NCBI GenBank assembly: GCA_021399435.1
Contig: JAJTUP010000013.1
Coordinates: forward strand, 868,001-932,000
Reading direction: 5' to 3'
Length of the DNA: 64,000 nt
From: Diaporthe sp. PMI_573
Taxonomy: Eukaryota; Ascomycota; Sordariomycetes; Diaporthales; Diaporthaceae
Positions 36,132 to 46,270 of the stretch are shown piece after piece (position 1 is the first letter of the stretch; each line of letters opens with the position of its first letter). A model generated the notes under the pieces. That model had not been told where the DNA came from. It did no database searches and saw only the letters and a list, made by a program, of their open reading frames with translations. The translations under genes were made by a program, and so were the position numbers.

Positions 36132-37773
36132 TCAGCGCCTTAGCTTGAGTGCCAATTCCACGCCCTTCCTCCCCAGGAAGTAAGTCGAGAAGCCCACCAC
36201 TGGCAGGATAATAGACAGATACAGTGCCGCCCCCGTCAGGATACCCTGCTCGAAGAACCCAACACCCTTGTTGCTCGACTGCTTGGCGGGCGCCAGCGGC
36301 CTGGTCGCCGCCTCGCGCAGCGCCGCCGCAGTCACGCCGCCCTTGTTGGGCCCGCCCGACAGCAGCTCGTCCGCCTTGTGGAGCCCCGCCGCCGGCCTCT
36401 GCACGAACTGTGGGCGGGCGACCGAGAACATTTCGCGGCTGTACCGGTGCTCGAAGTCGGCCGCGTGTGCCGTGGGCGCCGCCGGTCCAACGAGGAGGTG
36501 TGTGGGGATCTGGCTGACGAACGACATGTGGCAGGGCAGGAACTGCGCCAGGTACTTGGCCGAGCCCGGCTCGGCGAAGAAGTAGCCTGCCAGGAGGGGG
36601 CTCTCAAAGTCCCGGTTGTAGATGGCGTCTGTGAGACTCGAGCATGTGGCGATTGGCAGATAGCGGCCTGTGATCTTGAGGTCCATGATGGGTGATGACC
36701 TTTGGGGGACGAGAAGAGCCATTAGCAAGGGAGCGGAGCGTCTTTCAGCACTGGCTGGTGCACCTACTTGTCCACTACATCGACCAGCTTGAAGTCGTTG
36801 GACCCAAAGCTCGACACCTGCTTCCTGTCCTCGGCGTCCTTGATCGACCTCTGGGTGTCTCCGTTGCGGTCCCCGCCAGCCCGCCCGACGCCGTTGTCCT
36901 TGGCGAACGACAAGGTCGCGTACCGGGAGCACGCCTCGAAGAAGTCCTTCTTCACGAACTCATTGACTAGCACCAAGTCCGGCGCATACGGCGATGTGCC
37001 ACCGAAGCTGAACCTCGCGGCCGTGATAGCCCTCGCTGCCTCGTCAATATTTGCGCTTCGATCGACAACGGCCACGCAGCGAGTTTGCGACGAGGACAGG
37101 AGCTGATTTGTCAGTGAGCTCGGGGGCCCGTTGCTTGTCTGGTCAACCAGGATCGCATCATCCAGGATGGACTGGTCCGTAGTGGTCTTGCTGGCGTGGA
37201 AAGTATTCACATCCAGCGCTTTTGTGAGTGCTCGGCGCAGCACCGAGTCTACTTGCGACAATGTCTCGGAAAGCTACAAGCCGGCGGGTATTAATTAGCA
37301 CACGCAGCACACACACACACGAGAGAGAGCTCTCTTCAGCTCCCCCACATGAAATACATGGCGCTCACCTCAAGTATGATGCAGTTTCCTGCTGCAATGG
37401 CAGCTGCCAGCGGGGTCACGATCGAGTAGAAGCGGGTGTGAGTCGTCGGTCTTATCACCACCAGCCCGGCGCCGACTCTCCTCGCCGGATTGTCTTGGCC
37501 GCGCACAACATTGTACTCCTCCTTCAGATCCTTTTCAAAGTCCAGACTGTCATTGAAGTGCCGTATGGCCTCCATGCCAAGGTAAAATTCGGCATCCACC
37601 TCGGCGCTGGGAGACCTCGAGTCTGCCACGAGAGCTGCGATTATCTGGCTGGCCTCCTCGCGGAGCGTCCTGTGGAGGCGCTGGAGCTGGTCCTGGCGGT
37701 AGCGCCCGTTCTCTGTCCGCCCGTCCACGACAGATTCCTGTAGGCGATCAATGGCTGCTGTGTCTGAGGCCAT
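36132..37773 (-). CDS. Aldehyde dehydrogenase-like pseudoenzyme with C-terminal membrane anchor
   Basis: Three exons: 37773-37369, 37273-36768 and 36699-36132. The introns are 95 bp (GTGAGC..TTGTAG) and 68 bp (GTAGGT..CAAAG), giving 492 aa. The ALDH fold is recognisable: an N-terminal helix set (LQRLHRTLREEASQIIAALV), YNVVRGQDNPARRVGAGLVV, TPLAAAIAAGNCIILE, AARFSFGGTSPYAPDLVLVN and EFVKKDFFEA. In active ALDHs these places carry WNYP, ELGGK and GQxC. Here they read THTR, a Ser/Gln-rich substitute and GTSPYAPD, so the catalytic Cys is Pro and the Asn and Glu are missing. The C-terminus has a hydrophobic segment (GAALYLSIILPVVGFSTYFL) followed by basic residues, a likely membrane anchor. Most likely a conserved non-catalytic relative. 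Confidence 0.8.
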
Positions 37774-38450
37774 GGTGGCGGCGGTGACGATAACTTGGTG
37801 TCCGATATAACATATGTCTCTTTCCGGGTCAGCCCTCGAAGACGGCACTGAAACGAGGCCGTGATGTGCAGTTGTTCGAGAGGCTTCAGCCACGTGCAAA
37901 GAGAGTAAACAGGTCGGGTCCCAGATGTCTTGACAGAGTCAGTCTTGACCCTTTCAGTCGGAGCTTTCGACATTGTAAAACTGCCGTTGCACGGGCTGGC
38001 GGTTCTAATTTCATCCACACGCAGCTAAGCCCTCCTCGTGCCCGGCCGGCCCCAATCCCAGCTCTGCTTTTGCATCCGGCGTCCGCAGCTCGAGAACGGG
38101 ATACCTGCGTCACCAACAGTTGTAGTCCGAGGAGCGGTGGCGCGGGGCGGAATGTGGGGGAGATCTGAGGGAGCTGTCGCATTGGGGGAAGATCATTTCA
38201 CCCCCTGTTTCCTCTTCCTCGCTGGCTGGCTGGACTGAGACAGCACACGCTGCGGACATTCCGGCGCGGCCGAGTTTCGAGCTCATCCAGCGCGACACCT
38301 TGTTCCCGCTTCGGTCGACTTATCTCACCGTGGACTGGGACATTACATTTGCCCACGTCCAAACCACCCACACGTCCAGATAGACCATCGTCGGGTGAAT
38401 CTGTGGCCTGGCCTGTTGACGACCAGCTCCGACAAGCAGAATCAGGAAAA
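37774..38450. other. Divergent intergenic region
   Basis: It lies between the ALDH-like gene (-) and the small 125-aa gene (+), and presumably holds both promoters. No coding signal was seen. Confidence 0.45.
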
Positions 38451-38915
38451 ATGTCCGCCACGACAATAGACAACCCCGTCACCACGGCCGTGTCACGCGC
38501 CGTCCTTCAGGACTACGACATCCACCTCACAGGCGACGAGACGGTAGCACCACCAGACTCGGACAGCCGACCACCACAGCCAGCGTCCACGGCAGCAAAC
38601 CCGCCCGGCTGGGACACAGAGCACCGTGGAGTACCTCCTTACAGACCCATAAACAGGGAATTGGACTTGACCCAGCGACCGTTGGGAGGAAACCCGGTGG
38701 GAGATGTCTTTGTGACAACCATGTTCACCGGCGTCTTTATCAACGCTGTAAGTATCGAACCCACGGACAAGAAGCGCTGGTTAAGCCCATCCGGCCGCTC
38801 GCTGCAGTGTCTGATTTACTGACTGCCGGGACAGACTGCAAGGTGGCTATGGACCAACACTGGCGGGAGGATAAATAGCAAGATCTTTCATTACAAAGTC
38901 GGGGGTGAGATTTAG
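38451..38915 (+). CDS. Small conserved-looking fungal protein, unknown function
   Basis: Exon 1 is 38451-38747 and exon 2 is 38835-38915. The 87-bp intron (GTAAGT..GGACAG) joins MFTGVFINA to TARWLWTNTGGRINSKIFHY in phase 0, giving 125 aa. The N-terminus MSATTIDNPVTTAVSRAVLQ is followed by a Pro-rich middle, then HRGVPPYRPINRELDLTQRP and a hydrophobic VGDVFVTTMFTGVFINATARWLW. The last part could be a membrane-associated helix. I have the impression of a widespread small fungal protein with the VPPYRPI..DLTQRPL pattern but no function is known to me. Without the second exon the frame would end in intron sequence. Confidence 0.62.
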
Positions 38916-39540
38916 GGGGGGGGAGACGACGAGGCCTTGAGACGCGAATGGTGGTTTGCAACCAGGAGCACATCCCAGCCACAATAGCAATATTGCAACA
39001 CCACCAAGACTAGCTTTTATACCATATTGTGCATTAGATTAGGAAGCAGTGTAAGTCAGATGTCAATTTGACACATGAATTCATGGCCCATCCTACACAG
39101 CTTGCAAATGAATGGACTGCCATTACTTATCGTTTAGTAGAGCACATATGCTTGACTGCAGTCTCAGCCATCGCCGATGATTCAACTTCCCATTCAAAAT
39201 TGAAACATCTACACTGAACGCGAATGCTATACCCAGCGTAGGCATCGAACTGCACTCTCATAGGCCGGACTCTACCACAGCCTGGGGGAGCATCTTCCCC
39301 GCCCCCACCCATCCGGGCGCCCACGCATGCTGCCGGTTTTCCAGGTCGCACTACGGAGTGCTCCCCTGGAGCTTCCTTGAGGGCGAGGGCACGCACGTCA
39401 GCTACAGGGAAAATGATTGTTCTTCTCCTTCTAAGTTTGTATTTATCTTGACCGTGGAGTTTTGGAGGGACAACTCGTTCGATCTGATCCCATTGTCATA
39501 ACACCACCCATCGGCCCTCCTCGCCCAACGTCTAACTAAC
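38916..39540. other. Intergenic region
   Basis: This is 625 bp between two same-strand genes. A G8 run lies near 38914-38922. No coding signal seen. It should hold the promoter of the CocE/NonD hydrolase gene. Confidence 0.45.
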
Positions 39541-41453
39541 ATGGCGGAAGTGAAGACACCTCCCATCCGGGACATCTCCTCGGTCCACGAGGACCCAGAG
39601 AGCAATCTCATCTTTCAAAAGAACGTCTCGATCCCACTCAAGGCCTCCAGCTTGCCCATTCGCGCCAATGTCTACCTCCCGCTCTCGCACAAGACCAACC
39701 CGGGCGAGAAGTACCCTGTGCTTGTGACGTACGGGCCCTACGGCAAGGACATCCCCTATGAGACCTTCTTCAACGGTTCCTTCAGCCAGGTCAACCCAGA
39801 GCACCGCTCCAAGTACTCGGCCTGGGAGACGCCCGATCCAGTCTACTGGACCCGGCATGGCTACGCCATCGTGCGCGCCGACGAGCGCGGCCTGGGCCAG
39901 TCGCCCGGCCTGCTCGACACCATGAGCCGCGGCACGAGCGAGTGCTTCTTCGACGTTGTCGAGTGGGCCGCCGACCAGCCTTGGTCGAGCGGCAAGGTTG
40001 GCCTGCTGGGCATCTCGTACTACGCCGGCTCGCAGTGGCGCGTCGCCGCCCGGCGCCCCAAGGGCCTGGCCGCCATCATCCCCTGGGAGGGCATGTCCGA
40101 CTACTACCGCGACCGCTGCCGCCACGGCGGCATCCTGAGCAACCGCTTCATCGGCTTCTGGTGGAACAGGCAGGTCCTGGTGAACCAGTACGGGCTGGCC
40201 GGCCGCTCCAAGCTGACGTTCCCGCCCGACGGCCCCGGCGCGAGGGGCCAGGAGGACACGATCGAGGGGGACCTGCCTGAGGACGTCCTGGTCGCCAACA
40301 GGAAGGACCAGACCAAGGACAACGAGGCGAACTCGTTCCGCGACGACGACTACTACGCGAGCAAGGAGTACAACCTGGAGGACATCGAGGTGCCCTTGCT
40401 GAGCGTCGCGAACTGGGGCGGGATCCTGCTGCACCTTCGCGGCAACGTACAAGGCTATCTGCACGCCGGGTCCAAGTTCAAGTATCTCCGCTTCATCACC
40501 GGCCGCCACGACCTGCCCTTCTACTACCACGACGAGGTGGAGCTGCAGAAGAGCTTCCTGGACGCCTTCCTGAAGGGCGATGACCGCGTGGGCTGGAGCA
40601 TTCCAGGCAAGGTCGCGCCCGTCACGGTGACCCTGCGCAAGGGCAACGTCGGCTTCAACGACGCCGAGAAGGAGAAGGCGTACCCCAAGAGGGAGGAGAC
40701 TGCTTGGCCGCTCCCCAGCACGCAGTACACCAACTACTATCTCACCCCTGACCAAGGCCTGACATCGAGCAAGCCGGCTTCTGAGAAGAAACAGCTGTCG
40801 TACAAGGCCCTTGGCACGTTGGACAAGCCCGAGGTCATCCAGTTCACCACTCCACCATTCGAGCAAGAGACCGAGATCACCGGCCACCCTGTCGCTCACC
40901 TGAACGTTTCAGTGACGCCAGAGAATGCCGGAAGTGAGACTGACATCGACATCTTCGTCACAATCCGACACATCGACGCCTCGGGTCAAGAGGTCTTCTA
41001 CACAGGCACAGCTGGCGACGGGGTCCCGCTTGTCAAGGGGTGGCTCCGAGTCAGCCTGCGCAAGGTTCACGACGAGAACCCAAAGCACAAGGCTTGGCTG
41101 CCTCACCGAGAGTACCTCTCAACCGATGTGCAGCCCGTAAAGGCGGGCGAGGTCTACCCCGTCGACGTCGAGATCTGGCCCACCAATGTGGTTGTAGACA
41201 AGGGAGGGAAGCTCGTCTTCGAGGTCTCCAGTGGTGATACCCAGGGCGCGGCCGTCTTCCAGCACAATTCCCAGGTCGATCGGTAAGTCACCGCGAAACC
41301 TTCTCTTGTCCCCCGTGCATTTGCATTTGTCCCTTGCAAGTAGCTGACAGACCCTTCCGCAGCCCTGCTTCGAAATTCGCCGGACAGAATCACATCCACT
41401 TCGGGGACGGCCTTGAGAATTACGTGACTCTCCCGGTGATCCCCTCCAAGTAG
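39541..41453 (+). CDS. CocE/NonD family alpha/beta hydrolase (peptidase S15-like)
   Basis: Exon 1 is 39541-41282 and exon 2 is 41363-41453. The 80-bp intron (GTAAGT..CCGCAG) joins HNSQVDR to PASKFAGQNHIHFGDGLENY in phase 2. The product is 610 aa. Family members hydrolyse acyl or peptide bonds (cocaine esterase, X-Pro dipeptidyl peptidase, acylases) with a Ser-Asp-His triad. The N-terminal hydrolase domain has YPVLVTYGPYGKD, YAIVRADERGLGQSPG and the nucleophile elbow GLLGISYYAGSQW (Ser159). The likely His is in FITGRHDLPFYYHD. The C-terminal jelly-roll domain has FTTPPFEQETEITGHPVAHL and DIDIFVTIRHID. No signal peptide, so probably intracellular. GC3 is very high, which creates a long antisense ORF. 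Confidence 0.9.
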
Positions 41454-41885
41454 ACCAGAAGATAAGGCTTTCGAAACAAACAAGACATCCTTGCGTTTGC
41501 CTGAGATGATCCCCGACCAGCAAGAATATGCCTGTTGCGATTGGGCCGGGAAATGCATCATCATCTTTGCCCGTCATGATAGCCGTCAACCTAAGCAATG
41601 TAGCATTGGCTACACTCCAGACCGGCAGCTGCGGAACGGTTCGTGTGGAGTTTGTGGAATGCGGCCGTGTTCCGGTGGGGGTGGGGCACACGCTGACTGG
41701 GGGGCTCGCCCCCGAACGGTCCCCCGAAGCTACGCATGTACCACGGTACACAGAGGGAGCTCTGCGCATTAGTTAGCTGTAGGCAATGCAAAACAAATAG
41801 ATTAATTATGGAATGTTCGCCGGGACGCTGATTCCAGTTTGTCGCCCAAGACCGTAGACACCGTTGACGCAGGCCACAACTCACG
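41454..41885. other. Intergenic region
   Basis: This is 432 bp between the hydrolase and fumarylacetoacetase genes, on the same strand. No coding signal was seen. It presumably holds the promoter of fumarylacetoacetase. Confidence 0.45.
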
Positions 41886-43197
41886 ATGAACTTCTCCAAC
41901 CACTTCTCCGTCAGGAATATCCCGTACGGGATCGCGACCAGCAGCAGCCACCCACAGAAAGCAGTCGTCACAAGGCTCCAGAATCATGTTTTCTTCTTAA
42001 GCGACCTCCCCATCCAGACCTCAGAAGAGATCAAACAGGCGTTTGCGCAGGTGAGAAATGGCAAACGAGGCTGAAAAGGTGCTTAGAGCCAGGCGGCTGA
42101 CTAGCTGACCTTACAGACAACCCTCAACGCTCTTGCAAGCATCCCGAAGGACAAATTGCGAGAGCTGCGGTCAGCCCTCCAGACGCTGTTCGCCGACGAG
42201 CAGACCGTGACGAAGCATGGCGTGCCCGTGGATCAGGTCCAATTGCACTTGCCCATCGAGGTGAAGGGGTTTACCGACTTCTCTTGCTCGAAGCAGCATC
42301 TTTTGAATGCAGGCGAAGCGTCAACAGGTCGGAGATTATTGCCTCCTGCGTCGGTGTACTACCCCATCGGATACGGTGGTAGGGCTAGTTCTGTGAGAGT
42401 CTCAGGTACCCCGGTGGTCAGGCCGTATGGTGTGTATCAGCAGGACGGCGTTGAGGGCGTCACCTTCGGCCCATCGCAGGGCCTCGACTTTGAGCTGGAA
42501 ATGGCAGCAGTGATTGGCAGGCCGTCCAAGTTCGGTGAGAGGGTGGCCGTCAAGGATGCCGACGACCATATCTTCGGCCTGGTACTGTTGAACGACTGGA
42601 GTGGTGAGTACTCGCAGGATTCGTTTTCGCCGTCACAGATATTGACACACTATCATAGCGAGAGATGTGCAGAAGCTGGAGATGATGCCGCTGGGGCCGA
42701 ACAACTCCAAGAGCTTCCACACAAGCATATCGCCCTGGATCGTCACGCTCGAGGCGTTGGAGCCCTTCGAGGCACCACCACCGCCCAAGGAGACGCCCGC
42801 GGCTGCATTCCTCCAGGACCCAAAGGAGAAGTCGAGCTACGATATCGCCCTCACCGTAGATGTCATGAGGAACGGAGTCTCGACCACAGTGTGCAAGGCA
42901 CAGCTGGCCTGGATGTACTGGACGTTCCGTGACCTCGTCGCGCAGCAGACCATCAACGGCTGCAATGTGAACACTGGGGACTTGCTGGCGACGGGAACGG
43001 TATCAGGGCTTGAGGATCATGAGCACGGCTGTCTGTTGGAGACGACAATGGGTGGGAAGAAGAGCATCAAGCTCGGCGACGGCCAAGACCTGGTTTGGCT
43101 GCAGGATGGCGACGAGGCCAGGCTGACGGGCTTCTGCGGCGACGGTGTCGGCTTTGGGGACGTCACTGGTGTGATCAGACCCGCGACGCCATTTTGA
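41886..43197 (+). CDS. fahA: Fumarylacetoacetase (FAH)
   Basis: Three exons: 41886-42050, 42117-42603 and 42659-43197. The introns are 66 bp (GTGAGA..TTACAG) and 55 bp (GTGAGT..TCATAG), giving 396 aa. The enzyme splits 4-fumarylacetoacetate into fumarate and acetoacetate, the last step of phenylalanine/tyrosine breakdown, in the cytosol. Family motifs are the N-terminal NHFSVRNIPYGIATS, DFSCSKQHLLNAG, RPYGVYQQDG, LDFELEMAAVIG, NDWSARDVQKLEMMPLGPNN, FHTSISPWIVTLEAL and GDLLATGTVSG. The intron 2 junction falls inside the hallmark NDWSARD, confirming it. The protein is slightly shorter than usual (about 420). Homogentisate dioxygenase and maleylacetoacetate isomerase, its common fungal neighbours, are not in the window. 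Confidence 0.93.
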
Positions 43198-43573
43198 GCC
43201 TTGAAGGCTGCATGTATAGCATGAAAGACAAGTAGTATGCGCGTGCAATTTCACAAAGTCAGTCCAGAGATACCAACACACTCCGGATATAGTCTATCAA
43301 CAGCATGAGGAGGCCCTTGAGGCTGCTGCTCAGGCGGGTCCTTGACTCCACTATTCGGTGGTGTATGCCAATCGACGCGAGAGGCTGGGTTGCCCCCGGC
43401 AAGCGGCGCGTCGGTGCATTGGGAAGGCCACATCTTCTTCAATTGGGGCAGCTCCTCCCTCTGAGCATTCCGACAGCTCCCAAAACTGCACACACCGAGG
43501 AGCAACGCATTCGCCCTTGTGCACTACCCCCCCCTCTTCCCACCTGTCACTGTCTACGGCTTCGACTTCCGTC
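43198..43573. other. Intergenic region
   Basis: This is 376 bp between fumarylacetoacetase and the TRAP-alpha-like gene, same strand. The end is C/T-rich leader-like sequence. No other feature seen. Confidence 0.45.
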
Positions 43574-44599
43574 ATGGCTCTCTTCAAGCTCTCGACCCTT
43601 GCTCTTCTGGCTCTCCGCGCTGCGGCTGTCTTTGCCGCCGAGGTAAATGTAAGTCGACTCTTTTGTGTGTTGCACGAGACCCTTGAGGAGTTGCCAGCCG
43701 CCCTCTGCTTTACTTTACTCTGCCCTGCTTTGCTCTGCATGGGACTGTCTCTGTACTGTTTCTGCATCCCATGAATCTAACAATTCTGCCTCTTGTAGCC
43801 CGAGGATGCAAAGGCCTCTCCCGACACCGCTGCTGAGGTTCCCGACCTGAAGATCGATATCGCCACGCACTTCCCCGACTCGAGCCTTGGTGTCAAGCTC
43901 GTCAATGGGCACCCCACTAAGGCGGTCATCGAGGTCGCCAACAACGAGGATGAGCCGATCCAGCTTGCCCTCGTGGGCGGAACGCTGTCCACCACACAGC
44001 CACTGCCTGAGGATGCACACCCGATGGCTGGTGTCCTTCGCAACCTGTCCGCTGTCCAGTACAACGTCGAGGTCCCCGCCGGCGAGAAGCAGTCTCTGCC
44101 TTTCTCTTTCGTCCTGGACATGCAGCCCCAAGATGTTGTTGTCAACCTCCTGGCCGTCATCGCGAACCCCAAGGGTCAGGTCTTCCAGGTCGAGGCGCAC
44201 AACGGTCTGGCTAGCATTGTCGAGCCCCCAACAAGCATCTTTGACCCCCAGATGTACGTCGCGCACCAGTCGAGCCCCTACTCTCCTTCTATGAACGCAC
44301 CCAGCTAATTGACCCACAACAGCATCTTCTTGTACATCTTCCTGACCGGTGTCTTCGGTGGCACCCTCTACTTTGTCTACAAGACCTGGATCGAGTCCCT
44401 CTTCCCTCAGGCAAAGCGCGCTCCTCGTGCCGCCAAGAAGGGCAAGAAGCCTGTCGAAGCCGCTGAGCCGCTGTCTGGCCCCGAGTCTCCCGGCGTTACC
44501 ACTGGCGCTGACAAGGGCTACGACGAGACCTGGATCCCCCAGCACCACGTCCAGCGCCCTGCGACCAAGCGCACCAAGTCCAAGAAGGCTACCGAGTAG
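43574..44599 (+). CDS. IRC22: Irc22 / translocon-associated protein alpha-like ER membrane protein
   Basis: Three exons: 43574-43648, 43799-44253 and 44323-44599. The introns are 150 bp (GTAAGT..TTGTAG) and 69 bp (GTACGT..CAACAG), giving 268 aa. A signal peptide ([20 protein letters not shown]) is followed by a luminal beta-sandwich domain with [40 protein letters not shown] and [22 protein letters not shown] helix at about 178-200 ([20 protein letters not shown]) precedes a lysine-rich cytosolic tail ([11 protein letters not shown]). This is the layout of fungal Irc22 and of TRAP-alpha/SSR1, which is associated with the Sec61 translocon. Gene symbol by analogy with yeast. The small exon 1 codes only the signal peptide. 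Confidence 0.83.
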
Positions 44600-45879
44600 G
44601 GCTCGCCAGCCGGGGCCAGAAAGACCAGACGAAAGAGTCGTCTGAAGACGAAAAGTCAACTCGCAGTTGATGCGTGACAGCTTTCCCCACAGAAAGACAC
44701 TGTCGTATGCACTCAGCTGAGTTTCTGGGAGGTGGATGTCGGGCGAGAAATGGTCAGAGGCAGACCAGGCATTGCTACCGGGACATGTACAGTATAGCAT
44801 AAAAGCGTCATGCTTGCCTGCGCAGTATCGCGGCCTTTTTTTTTTTTTTTTTTGGAGCAACCACACAATGTAAACCTTGTACGGTGTAGTCATTGTTCGA
44901 TGCGCGCGTGCATGTCTGTACCATTGTGAGTAAAGCACACAGCAGAAAGGCTGTGACAGGTGTGCGTTCTGTGCCCACGCTACCACCTCATTACGTACGG
45001 GCCCTTTATCAAGAAAAGCATTCACCGCGAGGGATCTCCCCTAGGATTTACAACGAGGGGCCTGTGCCCAGTGTATAAGCAAATTCCGCAGTTGACACGT
45101 TGGGCACTTGGCAAGCTGGGCTCTGGCCGAGTCGAAAGCGGCTAAGAGAGGCCACAGATATCTCGCTGCGTCTACTGTTGCGCAAATTCAATGTTTCATG
45201 CTGAAGCCACAGTCCAGAAACGCATTCCATATGCATTGCTCGAGCCGTCGAGCCATCAGCTCATACATGGCGAGAATCGCAAGCGATCGCGGTGCAGAAA
45301 GAGAGCCGAAAGTTGGTCAAAGTAGATGTTGCAGAATGGAGTCGTGATGACAAGCTGATCGCCCCATCAACCCGTGCATCGATCCGGGTCGTTTTGACTG
45401 CGTCATCCCCTAATGTCCCCCTGTGCGGTTCTCCAGGCAGTAGCAATGCCAACGGGTGGCAACGATGGGATGTCGGAACAAGTCGCAGCTGTGTCAGTAT
45501 CACAATGGCCTCACACCAGCAGTATCCGTCGCATCTCACGCAGGGCGTCAAGAGCCCCCGAAAGCCGGGCATGTAATTTCGGTCGGGAAGGTGGTTGATT
45601 CGTGCTTTCTCTTGAAATGATTTTTTGTTCGCAATTCCAGTGATCCGGGACTCCCTTTTCTCTAGAAACACAAGACCCCGAGGCCCCTCAGATGATGGTG
45701 GCGTCGCTCATTATGCGTGAATGAGGCGGTCTCCCAGTCTGCCCAAAAGAACTCTTCCCCGTGCCATAAGCCGTGGCCGTGGCCATGGCCCCTTGCCGAT
45801 TGTATCGGTCGTCCCAGCTAGATGATGCGTGCGACCGACTTTCGATGCCCCTGTCCCGCCGTCTCGCCTGCTCTGTTGC
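44600..45879. other. Intergenic region between convergent genes
   Basis: This is 1.3 kb between the TRAP-alpha-like gene (+) and eS28 (-). A T18 tract lies at 44836-44853. ORFs here have no recognisable content. Confidence 0.45.
44836..44853. repeat. T18 homopolymer tract
   Basis: Eighteen consecutive T about 240 bp downstream of the TRAP-alpha-like stop codon. The ORF reading poly-Lys through it on the minus strand is spurious. Confidence 0.8.
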
Positions 45880-46270
45880 TTATCGGAGACGTCTGGCCTC
45901 ACGCTCGGACTCGAGGAGGCAGAGAATGTCGTTCTCGCGAACTGTGAAAGGCACACACGTCATGTCAGTATTCGCGGACCTTGTGCTGGCTATTTCAGGC
46001 TGTGAAAATCGATTCTTCAGGGCTGTGGATTGTTCGTACCGGGTCCCTTGACGTTTCGGATGATCGATCGGGTCTGGTCGTCCATGAACTCGACGCGAAC
46101 CTGGGTAACACCACCACGAGATCCTACCGTCCAGCAAAAACCAGGTTAGCCATCGTCCGGTGGTTTGCGACTGCTCGTTCGCAGCGAGGTCAGGGCAGGT
46201 CTTGCGTACCGGTACGGCCCAGGACACGGGTGACCTTGACCAGCTTGACGGGCTGCTTGGATGCGTCCAT
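45880..46270 (-). CDS. rps28: 40S ribosomal protein S28 (eS28)
   Basis: Three exons: 46270-46210, 46123-46040 and 45941-45880. The introns are 86 bp (GTACGC..CGGTAG) and 98 bp (GTACGA..TCACAG), giving 68 aa. eS28 sits on the small ribosomal subunit near the mRNA exit site. The spliced protein matches the near-invariant family sequence: [20 protein letters not shown], then [40 protein letters not shown] and EREARRLR. Exon lengths of 61, 84 and 62 nt are far too short for ORF callers, so this gene is easily missed. Two introns in such a short gene are usual for fungal ribosomal protein genes. Confidence 0.95.

Noticed and set aside
39532..40899. 455-codon minus-strand ORF
   Set aside because: It lies entirely opposite a well-supported hydrolase gene; its Val/Leu/Arg/Gly-rich translation is the expected mirror of a GC-rich coding strand.
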